Assembly (NCBI RefSeq): GCF_937967675.1
Contig: NZ_CALBSN010000054.1
Span: 1-40,337, forward strand
Direction: 5' to 3'
DNA length: 40,337 nt
Origin: an uncultured Flavobacterium sp.
GTDB lineage: Bacteria > Bacteroidota > Bacteroidia > Flavobacteriales > Flavobacteriaceae
The notes under the pieces are model-generated. The model was not told the DNA's origin and searched no databases. It worked only from the letters and a program-made list of their open reading frames with translations. Of the stretch, positions 30,281 to 38,271 are shown one piece after another. Positions within the stretch are counted from its first letter, which is position 1, and every line of letters begins with the position of its first letter. A program made the position numbers and the translations under genes.

Positions 30281-31342
30281 ATGAAAATTGGTTTAAAATT
30301 ACTTTTCTTCTTCATTATCCTTATTACTTTTTCTTGTTCTAACGAAGAAGCTTCAAATAATACAGATGAATTTATCAAGGCAGCAGATATGTCCATGTTG
30401 CCTTTGATAGAATCTGAAGGTACAATTTACTACAATAACAATAATATTGCCGAAGATGCTCTGCTAACCCTTAAAAATGCAGGTTGCAATTCGATTCGAA
30501 TTCGACTTTGGCATACACCAACGGTAAATCAATCTGGTTTTAATGAAGTGAAAGCTTTTGCGCAACGTGTTAAAAATCTAGGTATGAAAGTTTGGTTAAG
30601 TGTTCATTATTCAGATACTTGGGCAGATCCTGGAAATCAAGAAAAGCCAGCAGTCTGGAATGGATTGACTTTTTCGCAATTGAAAGTACAAGTAGAAAAT
30701 TATACCGCAACTATTGTAAATGAAATCCAACCCGATATTTTTCAAATTGGTAATGAAATCAACAATGGTTTTATTTTTCCTGATGGTAATTTGGCGACTA
30801 ACGAAACACAATTTATATCATTACTAGCAAGTGCAAGTAATGTAATTAGAGCCAATAGACCTGAAACTAAAATTATGTTGCATTATGCGGGAATTGAAGG
30901 TGCATCTTGGTTTTTTTCTAAAACAACTACAATTGATTACGATTATATAGGATTGTCATATTATCCAATTTGGCATGGAACAAATTTGAGTGCCTTACAA
31001 GAAACCATGTCTTCACTCGCTCAAACATATGACAAAAAAGTTCTAATTGCAGAAACGTCTTATCCATTTACTTTGAATTGGAATGACTGGACAAATAATG
31101 TTATCGGCTTGCCTAATCAAATTCACCCTAGTTATTTAGCCTCTCCAGAAGGACAAAAAGCATTCTTAGAACAAATTAAGAATACAGTAAAAAGTATACC
31201 AAACGGACAAGGATTTTGTTATTGGGGAGCAGAATGGATCGCTTTTAGAGGAACAACTGCTACGAATGGTTCTTCATGGGAAAATCAAGCACTTTGGGAT
31301 TTTAATCGCAAGGCATTACCAGCAATGTCAATTTTTAATTAG
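30281..31342 (+). CDS. GH53 endo-beta-1,4-galactanase lipoprotein
   Basis: 353 residues, lipobox Cys19. GH53 TIM-barrel: substrate-side NSIRIRLWHTP near residue 70-80, WLSVHYSDTWADPGNQ (105-120), acid/base Glu159 in IGNEINNG and nucleophile Glu258 in VLIAETSYPF. It degrades beta-1,4-galactan side chains of plant pectin (arabinogalactan type I), probably at the cell surface. No SusCD pair or other polysaccharide genes are beside it, so it is an orphan here. Confidence 0.93.
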   Translation: MKIGLKLLFFFIILITFSCSNEEASNNTDEFIKAADMSMLPLIESEGTIYYNNNNIAEDALLTLKNAGCNSIRIRLWHTPTVNQSGFNEVKAFAQRVKNLGMKVWLSVHYSDTWADPGNQEKPAVWNGLTFSQLKVQVENYTATIVNEIQPDIFQIGNEINNGFIFPDGNLATNETQFISLLASASNVIRANRPETKIMLHYAGIEGASWFFSKTTTIDYDYIGLSYYPIWHGTNLSALQETMSSLAQTYDKKVLIAETSYPFTLNWNDWTNNVIGLPNQIHPSYLASPEGQKAFLEQIKNTVKSIPNGQGFCYWGAEWIAFRGTTATNGSSWENQALWDFNRKALPAMSIFN

Positions 31343-31349
31343 ATTTTCC

Positions 31350-31357
31350 TATATTTG
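31350..31357 (+). promoter_or_regulatory. -7 promoter box for the DUF1761 gene
   Basis: TATATTTG matches the TAnnTTTG consensus and ends 27 bp before the ATG at 31385. No clear -33 TTTG at ideal spacing. Confidence 0.4.
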
Positions 31358-31384
31358 ATATACTAACCAATAAACTATATCAAT

Positions 31385-31876
31385 ATGGAATTAATTAATT
31401 TTCCTGCAATTTTGGTTGCTGCTCTTTCAAGTTTCGTTGTTGGATTTGTTTGGTACAATCCCAAAGTTTTCGGAACGATTTGGATGAATGAAACTGGAAT
31501 GACAGAAGAAAAAGCCAAAAAAGGAAACATGGCAAAAATCTTTGGATTAACATTTGTTTTTGCCTTTATGTTGGCTTTCATTATGCCAGTATTCGTAATT
31601 CATCAATTTGGTGCATTAGGTATGGTAGGAGGACCTTCTGAGGTTGGAAAAGCATTGCCTTCTTACACCGCCTTTATGGCTGATTATGGGAATGTATTTA
31701 GAACGTATCAGCATGGTGCTTTACATGGTTCTATGATTGGTCTTTTTGTGGCGTTACCAGTTATTGCAACAAACTGCTTATTTGAACAAAAAACATTCAA
31801 ATATGCAGCTGTAACTTCTGGTTATTGGATTGTTGTAATGACATTGATGGGTGCTATTATCTGTGGCTGGAAATAA
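31385..31876 (+). CDS. DUF1761 membrane protein
   Basis: 163 residues with four membrane helices. The N-terminal pattern LVAALSSFVVGFVWYNPKVFGTIW and the helix AKIFGLTFVFAFMLAF identify DUF1761, a family without proven function. The gene is monocistronic: its own promoter box upstream and a terminator directly behind (31898-31930). Confidence 0.85.
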   Translation: MELINFPAILVAALSSFVVGFVWYNPKVFGTIWMNETGMTEEKAKKGNMAKIFGLTFVFAFMLAFIMPVFVIHQFGALGMVGGPSEVGKALPSYTAFMADYGNVFRTYQHGALHGSMIGLFVALPVIATNCLFEQKTFKYAAVTSGYWIVVMTLMGAIICGWK

Positions 31877-31897
31877 TTTAACATTTATTTATAAAGG

Positions 31898-31930
31898 AAT
31901 CGCTCTACATTTGTGGGGCGATTTTATTTT
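31898..31930 (+). terminator. Terminator after the DUF1761 gene
   Basis: AATCGCTCTACA (31898-31909) pairs with TGTGGGGCGATT (31912-31923) in a stem of up to 12 bp with G-U pairs, followed by TTTATTTT. The hairpin covers the possible GTG start at 31913 of the next gene, which speaks against that start. Confidence 0.8.
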
Positions 31931-31933
31931 ACC

Positions 31934-33079
31934 TTGGACAAAATTTCATTTAAAATATACAATTCGGTTAAAGATTTGCCAACGCTTTGGGACGTAGTAG
32001 CTCAGAGTAATGTATTTCTTCAAACACCTTATCTATCTGTATTGGAACGTTCAGCTCCAGTAAATATGGAGTGCTTTTATATTGGGATTTTTGAAAATTC
32101 GGAACTAATTGGCGTTTCTTTGGCGCAATATTTAGATTTGAATAAATTAGAATCCTTTGGGGAACGTGATAAATGTTTTAAGACATTAATTAGAAATTTT
32201 ATCTTCAAAAATTTTGCATCACACACTTTGTTTTTAGGGAATAACATGATTACTGGACAAAATGGTTATGTTTTTTCAAAGGAAATCGATTTTAATCACA
32301 TAAGTGAAATTCTTTTACAAAGTGCTGATGAAATAACATTGTATTTTAAGAAAAAAGGAATTACTATTCATTTAGTTTCTTTCAAAGATTTTTATGATCA
32401 TTGTTCGGTTGAATTGAAGAAGTATCGTTTTTCCAACGTATACGAATTCAATACGCAACCCAACATGATTTTTTATTTAGATGAAAAATGGAAATCTATA
32501 GATGATTATGTAGCGGCTCTTTCAAAAAAATACCGCGACCAATTCAAACGAGCACGTAAAAAATTCGATGGAATTCAAGTGAAGAATCTGTCCTATGAAG
32601 AAGTACTTCAAAATGAAGAACAGATATACGATTTGTATCATTATGTGGCAAAAAATGCTCCTTTTAATACATTTTTCTTGTCCAAAAATCACTTTTCAAC
32701 TCTTAAAGGGCAATGCGGGAATCGATTTCAGATTTTTGGTTATTTTTTGAATGAGGAATTGGTTGGATTTCACACGTTGTTACTAAATGATGAAACTCTT
32801 GAAACCTATTTCTTAGGATATAACGAACATATTCAGAAAGAAAATATGTTATACTTAAACATGTTGTACAACATGACAGAATATGGGATTGAAAATGGTT
32901 TCAAACGAATTATTTTTGGTAGAACAGCACTAGAAATTAAAAGTTCTATTGGTGCAACACCAGTTCAAATGTCAGGTTTCATTTATCATAACAATAAATT
33001 GATTAATAGATTTATTGGTAGAATTTTTAAAAATTTGGAGCCAGAACTACATTGGCAGCAAAGACATCCTTTTAAATAA
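31934..33079 (+). CDS. FemAB/GNAT-like acyl- or aminoacyltransferase
   Basis: About 381 residues from a TTG at 31934 (MDKISFKIYNSVKDL); the frame is also open to a GTG at 31913, but that lies within a terminator hairpin. It has the double-GNAT-like layout of FemAB/BioF2-like proteins: the segment DDYVAALSKKYRDQFKRARKKF mid-protein and a C-terminal GNAT core (FQIFGYFLNEELVGFHTLLLND, YLGYNEH, LYLNMLYNMTEYGIENGFKRIIFGRTALEIKSSIGA). Members attach acyl or aminoacyl groups to peptidoglycan, lipids or polysaccharide; the substrate here is not predictable. It stands alone. Confidence 0.72.
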   Translation: MDKISFKIYNSVKDLPTLWDVVAQSNVFLQTPYLSVLERSAPVNMECFYIGIFENSELIGVSLAQYLDLNKLESFGERDKCFKTLIRNFIFKNFASHTLFLGNNMITGQNGYVFSKEIDFNHISEILLQSADEITLYFKKKGITIHLVSFKDFYDHCSVELKKYRFSNVYEFNTQPNMIFYLDEKWKSIDDYVAALSKKYRDQFKRARKKFDGIQVKNLSYEEVLQNEEQIYDLYHYVAKNAPFNTFFLSKNHFSTLKGQCGNRFQIFGYFLNEELVGFHTLLLNDETLETYFLGYNEHIQKENMLYLNMLYNMTEYGIENGFKRIIFGRTALEIKSSIGATPVQMSGFIYHNNKLINRFIGRIFKNLEPELHWQQRHPFK

Positions 33080-33110
33080 AAAAGTCCCGATTCAATCAGG
33101 ACTTTCTTTT
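33078..33110. terminator. Bidirectional terminator between FemAB-like and rhodanese genes
   Basis: AAAGTCC (33081-33087) pairs with GGACTTT (33099-33105), with an inner GAT/ATC pairing. A-run on the left and TTTCTTTT on the right allow use from both strands by the two convergent genes. Confidence 0.82.
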
Positions 33111-33418
33111 TATAATTTACTTTCTAAACTGTTCCAACCACCACCGTTGATGCAATCAATACCGTGTTGTTTTAAAATAGAAGTGGCTTGAGCACTTCGC
33201 ATTCCTGAACGACAACAAGCGATAATCGGTTTGTTCCATTTTTTGATGGTTTTGATGTTTCCGTTTAACACTTGTAAGGCAATGTTTTTTGAGCCTTTGA
33301 TATGACCTTCTTTGTATTCGTCAGGTGTTCTAACATCTAATATGATAGCGCCTTTTTGAACATATTCCTGAACATCATTCGTTTTATTTCCTAATCCTAA
33401 AAAATCTAATATTCCCAT
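33110..33418 (-). CDS. Single-domain rhodanese-like protein
   Basis: 102 residues from the ATG at 33418 (MGILDFLGLG); an in-frame ATG seven codons earlier is also possible. Rhodanese fold with ILDVRTPDEYKEGHIKGSKNI and the active-site loop ACCRSGMRS, the second Cys being catalytic (position 76 counting from the longer start). It transfers sulfane sulfur, cytoplasmic, with a short amphipathic N-terminus. It follows the aromatic amino acid hydroxylase gene by 67 bp on the same strand. Confidence 0.9.
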   Translation of the reverse strand: MGILDFLGLGNKTNDVQEYVQKGAIILDVRTPDEYKEGHIKGSKNIALQVLNGNIKTIKKWNKPIIACCRSGMRSAQATSILKQHGIDCINGGGWNSLESKL

Positions 33419-33485
33419 AATTATTTCTTTTTTTGACAAAGATAGAGTTGATTGAAAATCTTTTCAGTAACAAAAGTTACTTTGT

Positions 33486-35243
33486 TTAAGCGTTAGTTTT
33501 TTCAAAAATCAATTCCAATCCGTTATCAACTAAATGTACAATTTCTGGGCGATTGCTTTTTACTTTTTCTAAGTGATTTAGAACTTTATCAACCAAATCT
33601 GAATTTCCTTCTTTTTTAGCCAATTCCGCAATTTCAACAGATAACAACCAATCATTTGGATGTCCAGCAGAAACCGAAGCAAATGCTTCTTTTAAAGTAG
33701 TCGTAGCAGGTTTTCCTTCTCTGATGTTGCGAACACTTAAATAGAGTCTTTCTAATTCTTCTCTTTCAGCCGATTTTTTCTGTTTAATCGTTTGCGAAGA
33801 GGGAACGTGATTAATCATATCAAAACTATTTACATCCGCTGGCCCAGAAAAAGCAGAAATCACTTTTTTACCCACAGCCATATCATAGATTCCCCATTCT
33901 GGTTGGAAAAGAACAGTTTCGTTATGAGTTACAGTACAATTTTTGAATTTAATCAATAAGATTTCACCTTGTAAGTTACGAGTTCCGGTTACAATTTCAC
34001 CTACAACTTTGATGTTGCCTTCAAATTCTAAGGTTACTTGCTCGCCTTCATAAATATCATAAGCACGCAAGTCTCTCGGACTCATTTCTTCAATCGCCAA
34101 GTTAATACCTTTTAGTTTTCCAATTGGCGAACCAAAGCCTTCCGCATGATATTCTGTTCCGTGACCTACTAGTTCTTTTTCTCTGTAGGATAGTGCTGTT
34201 TTTCCTGTAGTTTGCACATAAACAGGTTTTCCTTCATCTTCAATTACATTAGTAAAAACACCCGAAACTTGTAAACCAGTACTCAATTCGATAGTTCCTA
34301 ATGCATTCGAATTAATCAATTTTTTAATTCCTGATAAACCTCCAGTTCGTAATGCCATTTTATTTGCAAATTCCTCTAAAACAGAACTTAAATGTGCAAA
34401 ATCAGACGTTACATAAAGTTGAGGTTGTGGTTTTGTAATGTCAAAACTCATGTCAGCAGCCGAAATATCGTATGGAATTTTCTTTACATTATCTGTCATA
34501 CACCAAGCGCTTTCTCCAATCGAAGAAAGTAATCCCGCACCATAGATTTTTGGATTGTCAACTGTTCCAATCAAACCGTATTCTACTGTCCACCAATGTA
34601 AATTTCTAATGCGAGACATTTCTGATAATTCGCCCATATTATTCTGTAAGAAATCCACTTGCTCTTCTGCTTTTTTGATTTCTTCTTCTGGAGTATCTTC
34701 TGCTTCTTTTAAAATCGAAAGCAAACGAATGGCTTCATACAATTCATAATCGCGAGCTGATGAAATAGCTTTACAACCAATTTCTCCAAAACGTCTTAAA
34801 TATTCAGCATATTCTGGATTCGCAATAATAGGAGCGTGACCTGCGCCTTCGTGAATGATATCGGGAGCTGGAGTGTATTCAATGTGTTCTAATTGACGAA
34901 TATCGCAAGCAATAACTAATACATTATACGCTTGAAATTCCATAAAGGCATTAGGTGGAATAAATCCATCAACGGCAACTGCAGCCCAACCGATTTCTTT
35001 TAAAATTCGGTTCATACCATACATGTTGGGAATATTATCAATTTCCAAACCTGTTTTTTGTAAGCCTTCTAAATACGAACTATGAGCAACTTTTGAAAGG
35101 TAATCTACATTTTTACGCATAACATAGCGCCAAACGGCTTGGTTAATAGGCGTGTAATCATCATAAACTTGTGGCTTGATGAATTGTTTTAAATGTTTTG
35201 GTAATCTGTCAATCAGCGGATTGCTTTCAAAATGCGTTTCCAT
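33486..35243 (-). CDS. Aromatic amino acid hydroxylase (phenylalanine 4-monooxygenase type) with long C-terminal extension
   Basis: Pterin- and Fe(II)-dependent hydroxylase, most likely phenylalanine to tyrosine. The iron ligands are H131 and H136 (DIIHEGAGHAP) and E221 (HWWTVEYGL). The catalytic domain fills about residues 15-310. The remaining 270 residues have no motif known to me: a beta-rich part (YVQTTGKTALSYREKELVGHG, FEGNIKVVGEIVTGTRNLQG) and a helical C-terminus. Ordinary bacterial enzymes are about 260-300 residues, so this is the long type found in Bacteroidetes. There is no N-terminal ACT domain. It probably serves tyrosine synthesis or phenylalanine breakdown. Confidence 0.9.
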   Translation of the reverse strand: METHFESNPLIDRLPKHLKQFIKPQVYDDYTPINQAVWRYVMRKNVDYLSKVAHSSYLEGLQKTGLEIDNIPNMYGMNRILKEIGWAAVAVDGFIPPNAFMEFQAYNVLVIACDIRQLEHIEYTPAPDIIHEGAGHAPIIANPEYAEYLRRFGEIGCKAISSARDYELYEAIRLLSILKEAEDTPEEEIKKAEEQVDFLQNNMGELSEMSRIRNLHWWTVEYGLIGTVDNPKIYGAGLLSSIGESAWCMTDNVKKIPYDISAADMSFDITKPQPQLYVTSDFAHLSSVLEEFANKMALRTGGLSGIKKLINSNALGTIELSTGLQVSGVFTNVIEDEGKPVYVQTTGKTALSYREKELVGHGTEYHAEGFGSPIGKLKGINLAIEEMSPRDLRAYDIYEGEQVTLEFEGNIKVVGEIVTGTRNLQGEILLIKFKNCTVTHNETVLFQPEWGIYDMAVGKKVISAFSGPADVNSFDMINHVPSSQTIKQKKSAEREELERLYLSVRNIREGKPATTTLKEAFASVSAGHPNDWLLSVEIAELAKKEGNSDLVDKVLNHLEKVKSNRPEIVHLVDNGLELIFEKTNA

Positions 35244-35334
35244 AATTTTACTTGTGATGTTTGACGTAAAATTACGACTTTTTCACAAATCAGGAAAACA
35301 TTTTGAGAATTTGATACAACTAAATAGGATAGAA

Positions 35335-38172
35335 CTATTCTGTTTTTTCAACAGGAACGGCTGGTTCAATTTTAGGGACACTATCATTCTGAATGGTTGG
35401 AGTAGGAGTGGTGGTTGCAGGAACCGTCGTATTAATAGGCGTTACACCATCAACATATTCCGTTTCTTCCAAATCTTCTGATTTTCTTCCTAATTTGATG
35501 TCTGGATTTTCTTGTGTTCCCAATACTTTAATCGGAATTCCAATGATACCTAATGGTGGTAATCCGATACGCATTTTCAAGTTTAATTTTCCGTCTAAAC
35601 TCGTTTGTCCTTCAAATCGTAATCTAAAACCAGCTACTTTGAATTTGAAACGTTCAATGGTTACAATGTTGTTTTTAATGGTTGATTTGATATCCACCTT
35701 CGAAATATCAGGATCTTTAATATCTGGATTTTCGGTTTTAGCCGAAACGACATTCAATAATTTAAAGCCTTTCATTTTTACTTTTTTAACAGAAAGAGTT
35801 CCACTTCCTTCTAAAGAGGGCATTACAGGTGCCATTTGATTGTTTAAAACACCTTTTATCGAATAATTCAAACCTACAATTCCTTCTGCATTTTCTGCCG
35901 CAGTTACGATTTCTCGAAACATTTTGATTTCGTTGTAAGCGCGTTTAATATCAAATTCGGAAGCATTGATTTTATAATCAAAATACGCTTTTTGTGTGCC
36001 TTCGTTTTTATAAAAAGCATCCATTTTAGCAGTAGCACCAATGATACCTAAGCTGCTATTTGAAAGTTGTAAACTACCGTTTTGAATGACTAAATTTCCT
36101 TTTAAATTTTCAATGGTAACGTCGTCATATTGCGTTTTTACAGCATTAGTTTGGATGGAAACATTTAAATTCGTTGGAATTTGAATTACTCCTACAGCTT
36201 CTGTTTTTTCTGTTTCATCTTCGGTTTCATAAGTTGTGGTTGGAATAAATTCGTTAACATTCAAATAATTCGATGTTAGACTGAAGTTTCCTTTTAAAAT
36301 TTGATTTTCTGAAAGGACAAAGTTGATGACATTTTCTAAATTTCCATTCATGGTAATATCGGATGTTCCGTATTTTCCATTGAAATTAGAAAAGTTCATT
36401 TTATCTTGATTAAAGGTGAACAATCCGTTTTCGATTAAGAAGGGTTTTGCCAAATAAGCACTTGTGGTTCTGATGTTTTTTACTTCAAGAGTTCCACTGT
36501 TTTTTAAGTTACCATATTTCCCACTAGTGGCGTCGCTTTGTTTTCCAGCCAAGCTTAAATCAGCTTTGATGAATCCATCAATATCTAATCCTTTTTGGGA
36601 GAAAACTTTATAAATTCGAGCAACGTTTAATGTTCCTTTTGCTTTTACATCGTAATTGATATCATCGAAATTTTTAAATGAAGCATTTAAGTTAAAAGGT
36701 TCGCCTTCAAAAGTGAAATTCGCTGGAGAAAGGATAAAAGAAGTATCTTTAAAATCACCTGTTGGACTGTTTAAGTTCGCTTTTAAATTAATATTTTGAA
36801 TCGGTTTTGGATAATAAGCGGTTTGAATGAATCCGTTAGTAAGTTCAAATTTTCCTTTAGTTACAGGGAATTTTTTATCTTTTTTAATATAATCTCCTTT
36901 GGAAACGATATCGGCATCTAAACTTCCTGCTAATTTAAAATTCGGAATTTGAAGCGCATTACTCAAAAAAGCCAAATCTAATTTTGATTTTACTTTTGAA
37001 TCAATTTTAAGTTGTTCTCCAAAACCATCGGAAATTAAAATCGCACTTAATTTGTTTTTATTTACATCAAAATACAATGAATCTAATCGTATTTTAAGTT
37101 GATTGATGTCTAAATTTGGAAGTTTAGTATCTAAATTCAAGAAAATATTCTCAACGGGATAAGGCGCTTTTTCATGTTTTACGTAGCCATCTCTTACTTT
37201 GATGTTGAAATTCACTTCCGGACTTAAATTCTCAGAAGCAATATATTTTCCTTTTAAAGTTAAGAAAGCGGAGGTTGTTCCCTTCATTTTAGTTTCGGTC
37301 ATCCAAGAAACATATTCGGCAGGTAAAGCAGTGAACAAGTCATCTAAATCGCTGTCTTCGGTTTTTAATTTGAAATCCATTTGATAACCGTTTTTCAAGA
37401 AATCAAAGAAACCTGTAAATTCAACGGGTAATTTATTGATGACCAAATCGTTTTTCTCAAAAATAAAAGAAAGTGAATTGGTGTTGATTTTTGTAATTAA
37501 ATCCGCTTTTACTTTTTTGTTTTTTAAGTATTCACTTTTGTCATAAGTAAAACTCAAACTATCAATTCTGGCAGATGTTTTTAAGCTAAAATTGGATTTC
37601 AATAAATCACCTTTTCCTTTATAGTTAAAACCTTTTGCTTCGATAAGAATTTTGGTCGATTTATCATTGTAAACCAACTGACTATTATTGATTTGAATGT
37701 TTTCTAACTTTAAAGAGGCACTTTCAGATGAAGTTGTCGTGTCTTTAGAATTCGATTTATAGATGTTGTAATTAGCTTCTCCCTTTTGGTTGACGAATAC
37801 ATTAATTTTTGCTTCTTCTAGATAGATTTCTTCAATTTCAGTCTGATTGCCAAAAACTACCGACCAAACGTCGATACCAAAACTTATCTCTTTTGCAGAA
37901 ACTAACGATTTATTTTTATAAGGTTTTGAACCATTAAGATTTAATTCGTGCAAAGTCAATGTTAAAGAAGGAAAATGTTTGAAAAAAGACAATTCTGATT
38001 CGTTGAAATTTAATTCACCCTCTAAGTTTTTATTGGCCAATATTTTTACTTTTTCCGTAATGGTATCAGCAAAAACAATGGGTAATATTACGAGTAGTAA
38101 TAATGAAATAATAAAAGTGATTCCCGTTACTTTGAGAATTTTAACGAGTAATGTTTTTTTTGAGTTTTCCAT
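35335..38172 (-). CDS. AsmA-family protein
   Basis: 945 residues from the ATG at 38172 (MENSKKTLLVKILK); an in-frame ATG at 38199 is less likely. One N-terminal membrane helix (about 15-35), then a long periplasmic part made of repeated beta-strands (for example LNLDTKLPNLDINQLKIRLD) and the AsmA C-terminal region (about 690-880, VGVIQIPTNLNVSI to LKMRIGLPPLGIIGIPIKV). AsmA-like proteins bridge the envelope and are implicated in lipid transport and outer-membrane assembly. The C-terminus is a Pro/Thr-rich, probably disordered tail. Single gene. Confidence 0.88.
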   Translation of the reverse strand: MENSKKTLLVKILKVTGITFIISLLLLVILPIVFADTITEKVKILANKNLEGELNFNESELSFFKHFPSLTLTLHELNLNGSKPYKNKSLVSAKEISFGIDVWSVVFGNQTEIEEIYLEEAKINVFVNQKGEANYNIYKSNSKDTTTSSESASLKLENIQINNSQLVYNDKSTKILIEAKGFNYKGKGDLLKSNFSLKTSARIDSLSFTYDKSEYLKNKKVKADLITKINTNSLSFIFEKNDLVINKLPVEFTGFFDFLKNGYQMDFKLKTEDSDLDDLFTALPAEYVSWMTETKMKGTTSAFLTLKGKYIASENLSPEVNFNIKVRDGYVKHEKAPYPVENIFLNLDTKLPNLDINQLKIRLDSLYFDVNKNKLSAILISDGFGEQLKIDSKVKSKLDLAFLSNALQIPNFKLAGSLDADIVSKGDYIKKDKKFPVTKGKFELTNGFIQTAYYPKPIQNINLKANLNSPTGDFKDTSFILSPANFTFEGEPFNLNASFKNFDDINYDVKAKGTLNVARIYKVFSQKGLDIDGFIKADLSLAGKQSDATSGKYGNLKNSGTLEVKNIRTTSAYLAKPFLIENGLFTFNQDKMNFSNFNGKYGTSDITMNGNLENVINFVLSENQILKGNFSLTSNYLNVNEFIPTTTYETEDETEKTEAVGVIQIPTNLNVSIQTNAVKTQYDDVTIENLKGNLVIQNGSLQLSNSSLGIIGATAKMDAFYKNEGTQKAYFDYKINASEFDIKRAYNEIKMFREIVTAAENAEGIVGLNYSIKGVLNNQMAPVMPSLEGSGTLSVKKVKMKGFKLLNVVSAKTENPDIKDPDISKVDIKSTIKNNIVTIERFKFKVAGFRLRFEGQTSLDGKLNLKMRIGLPPLGIIGIPIKVLGTQENPDIKLGRKSEDLEETEYVDGVTPINTTVPATTTPTPTIQNDSVPKIEPAVPVEKTE

Positions 38173-38233
38173 TTTTATAGTTGTAGAGAGATTGGGCAAA
38201 ATTACTACAAAAATTGGAGAAGTGATTTAAAAA

Positions 38234-38266
38234 TAAAAAAAAGAGTTAGCATAAACTAACTCTTTT
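38234..38266 (-). terminator. Terminator of the T9SS surface-protein gene
   Basis: AAAAGAGTTAG (38239-38249) and CTAACTCTTTT (38256-38266) form a perfect 11-bp stem. The A-run 38234-38242 becomes the T-run on the minus strand, so it ends transcription of the gene finishing at 38272. Confidence 0.88.
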
Positions 38267-38271
38267 CCATA

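Noticed and set aside
31913..31933. GTG start for the FemAB-like gene
   Set aside because: It lies in the stem of the terminator at 31898-31930 and adds residues without family resemblance; TTG at 31934 is preferred, though unproven.
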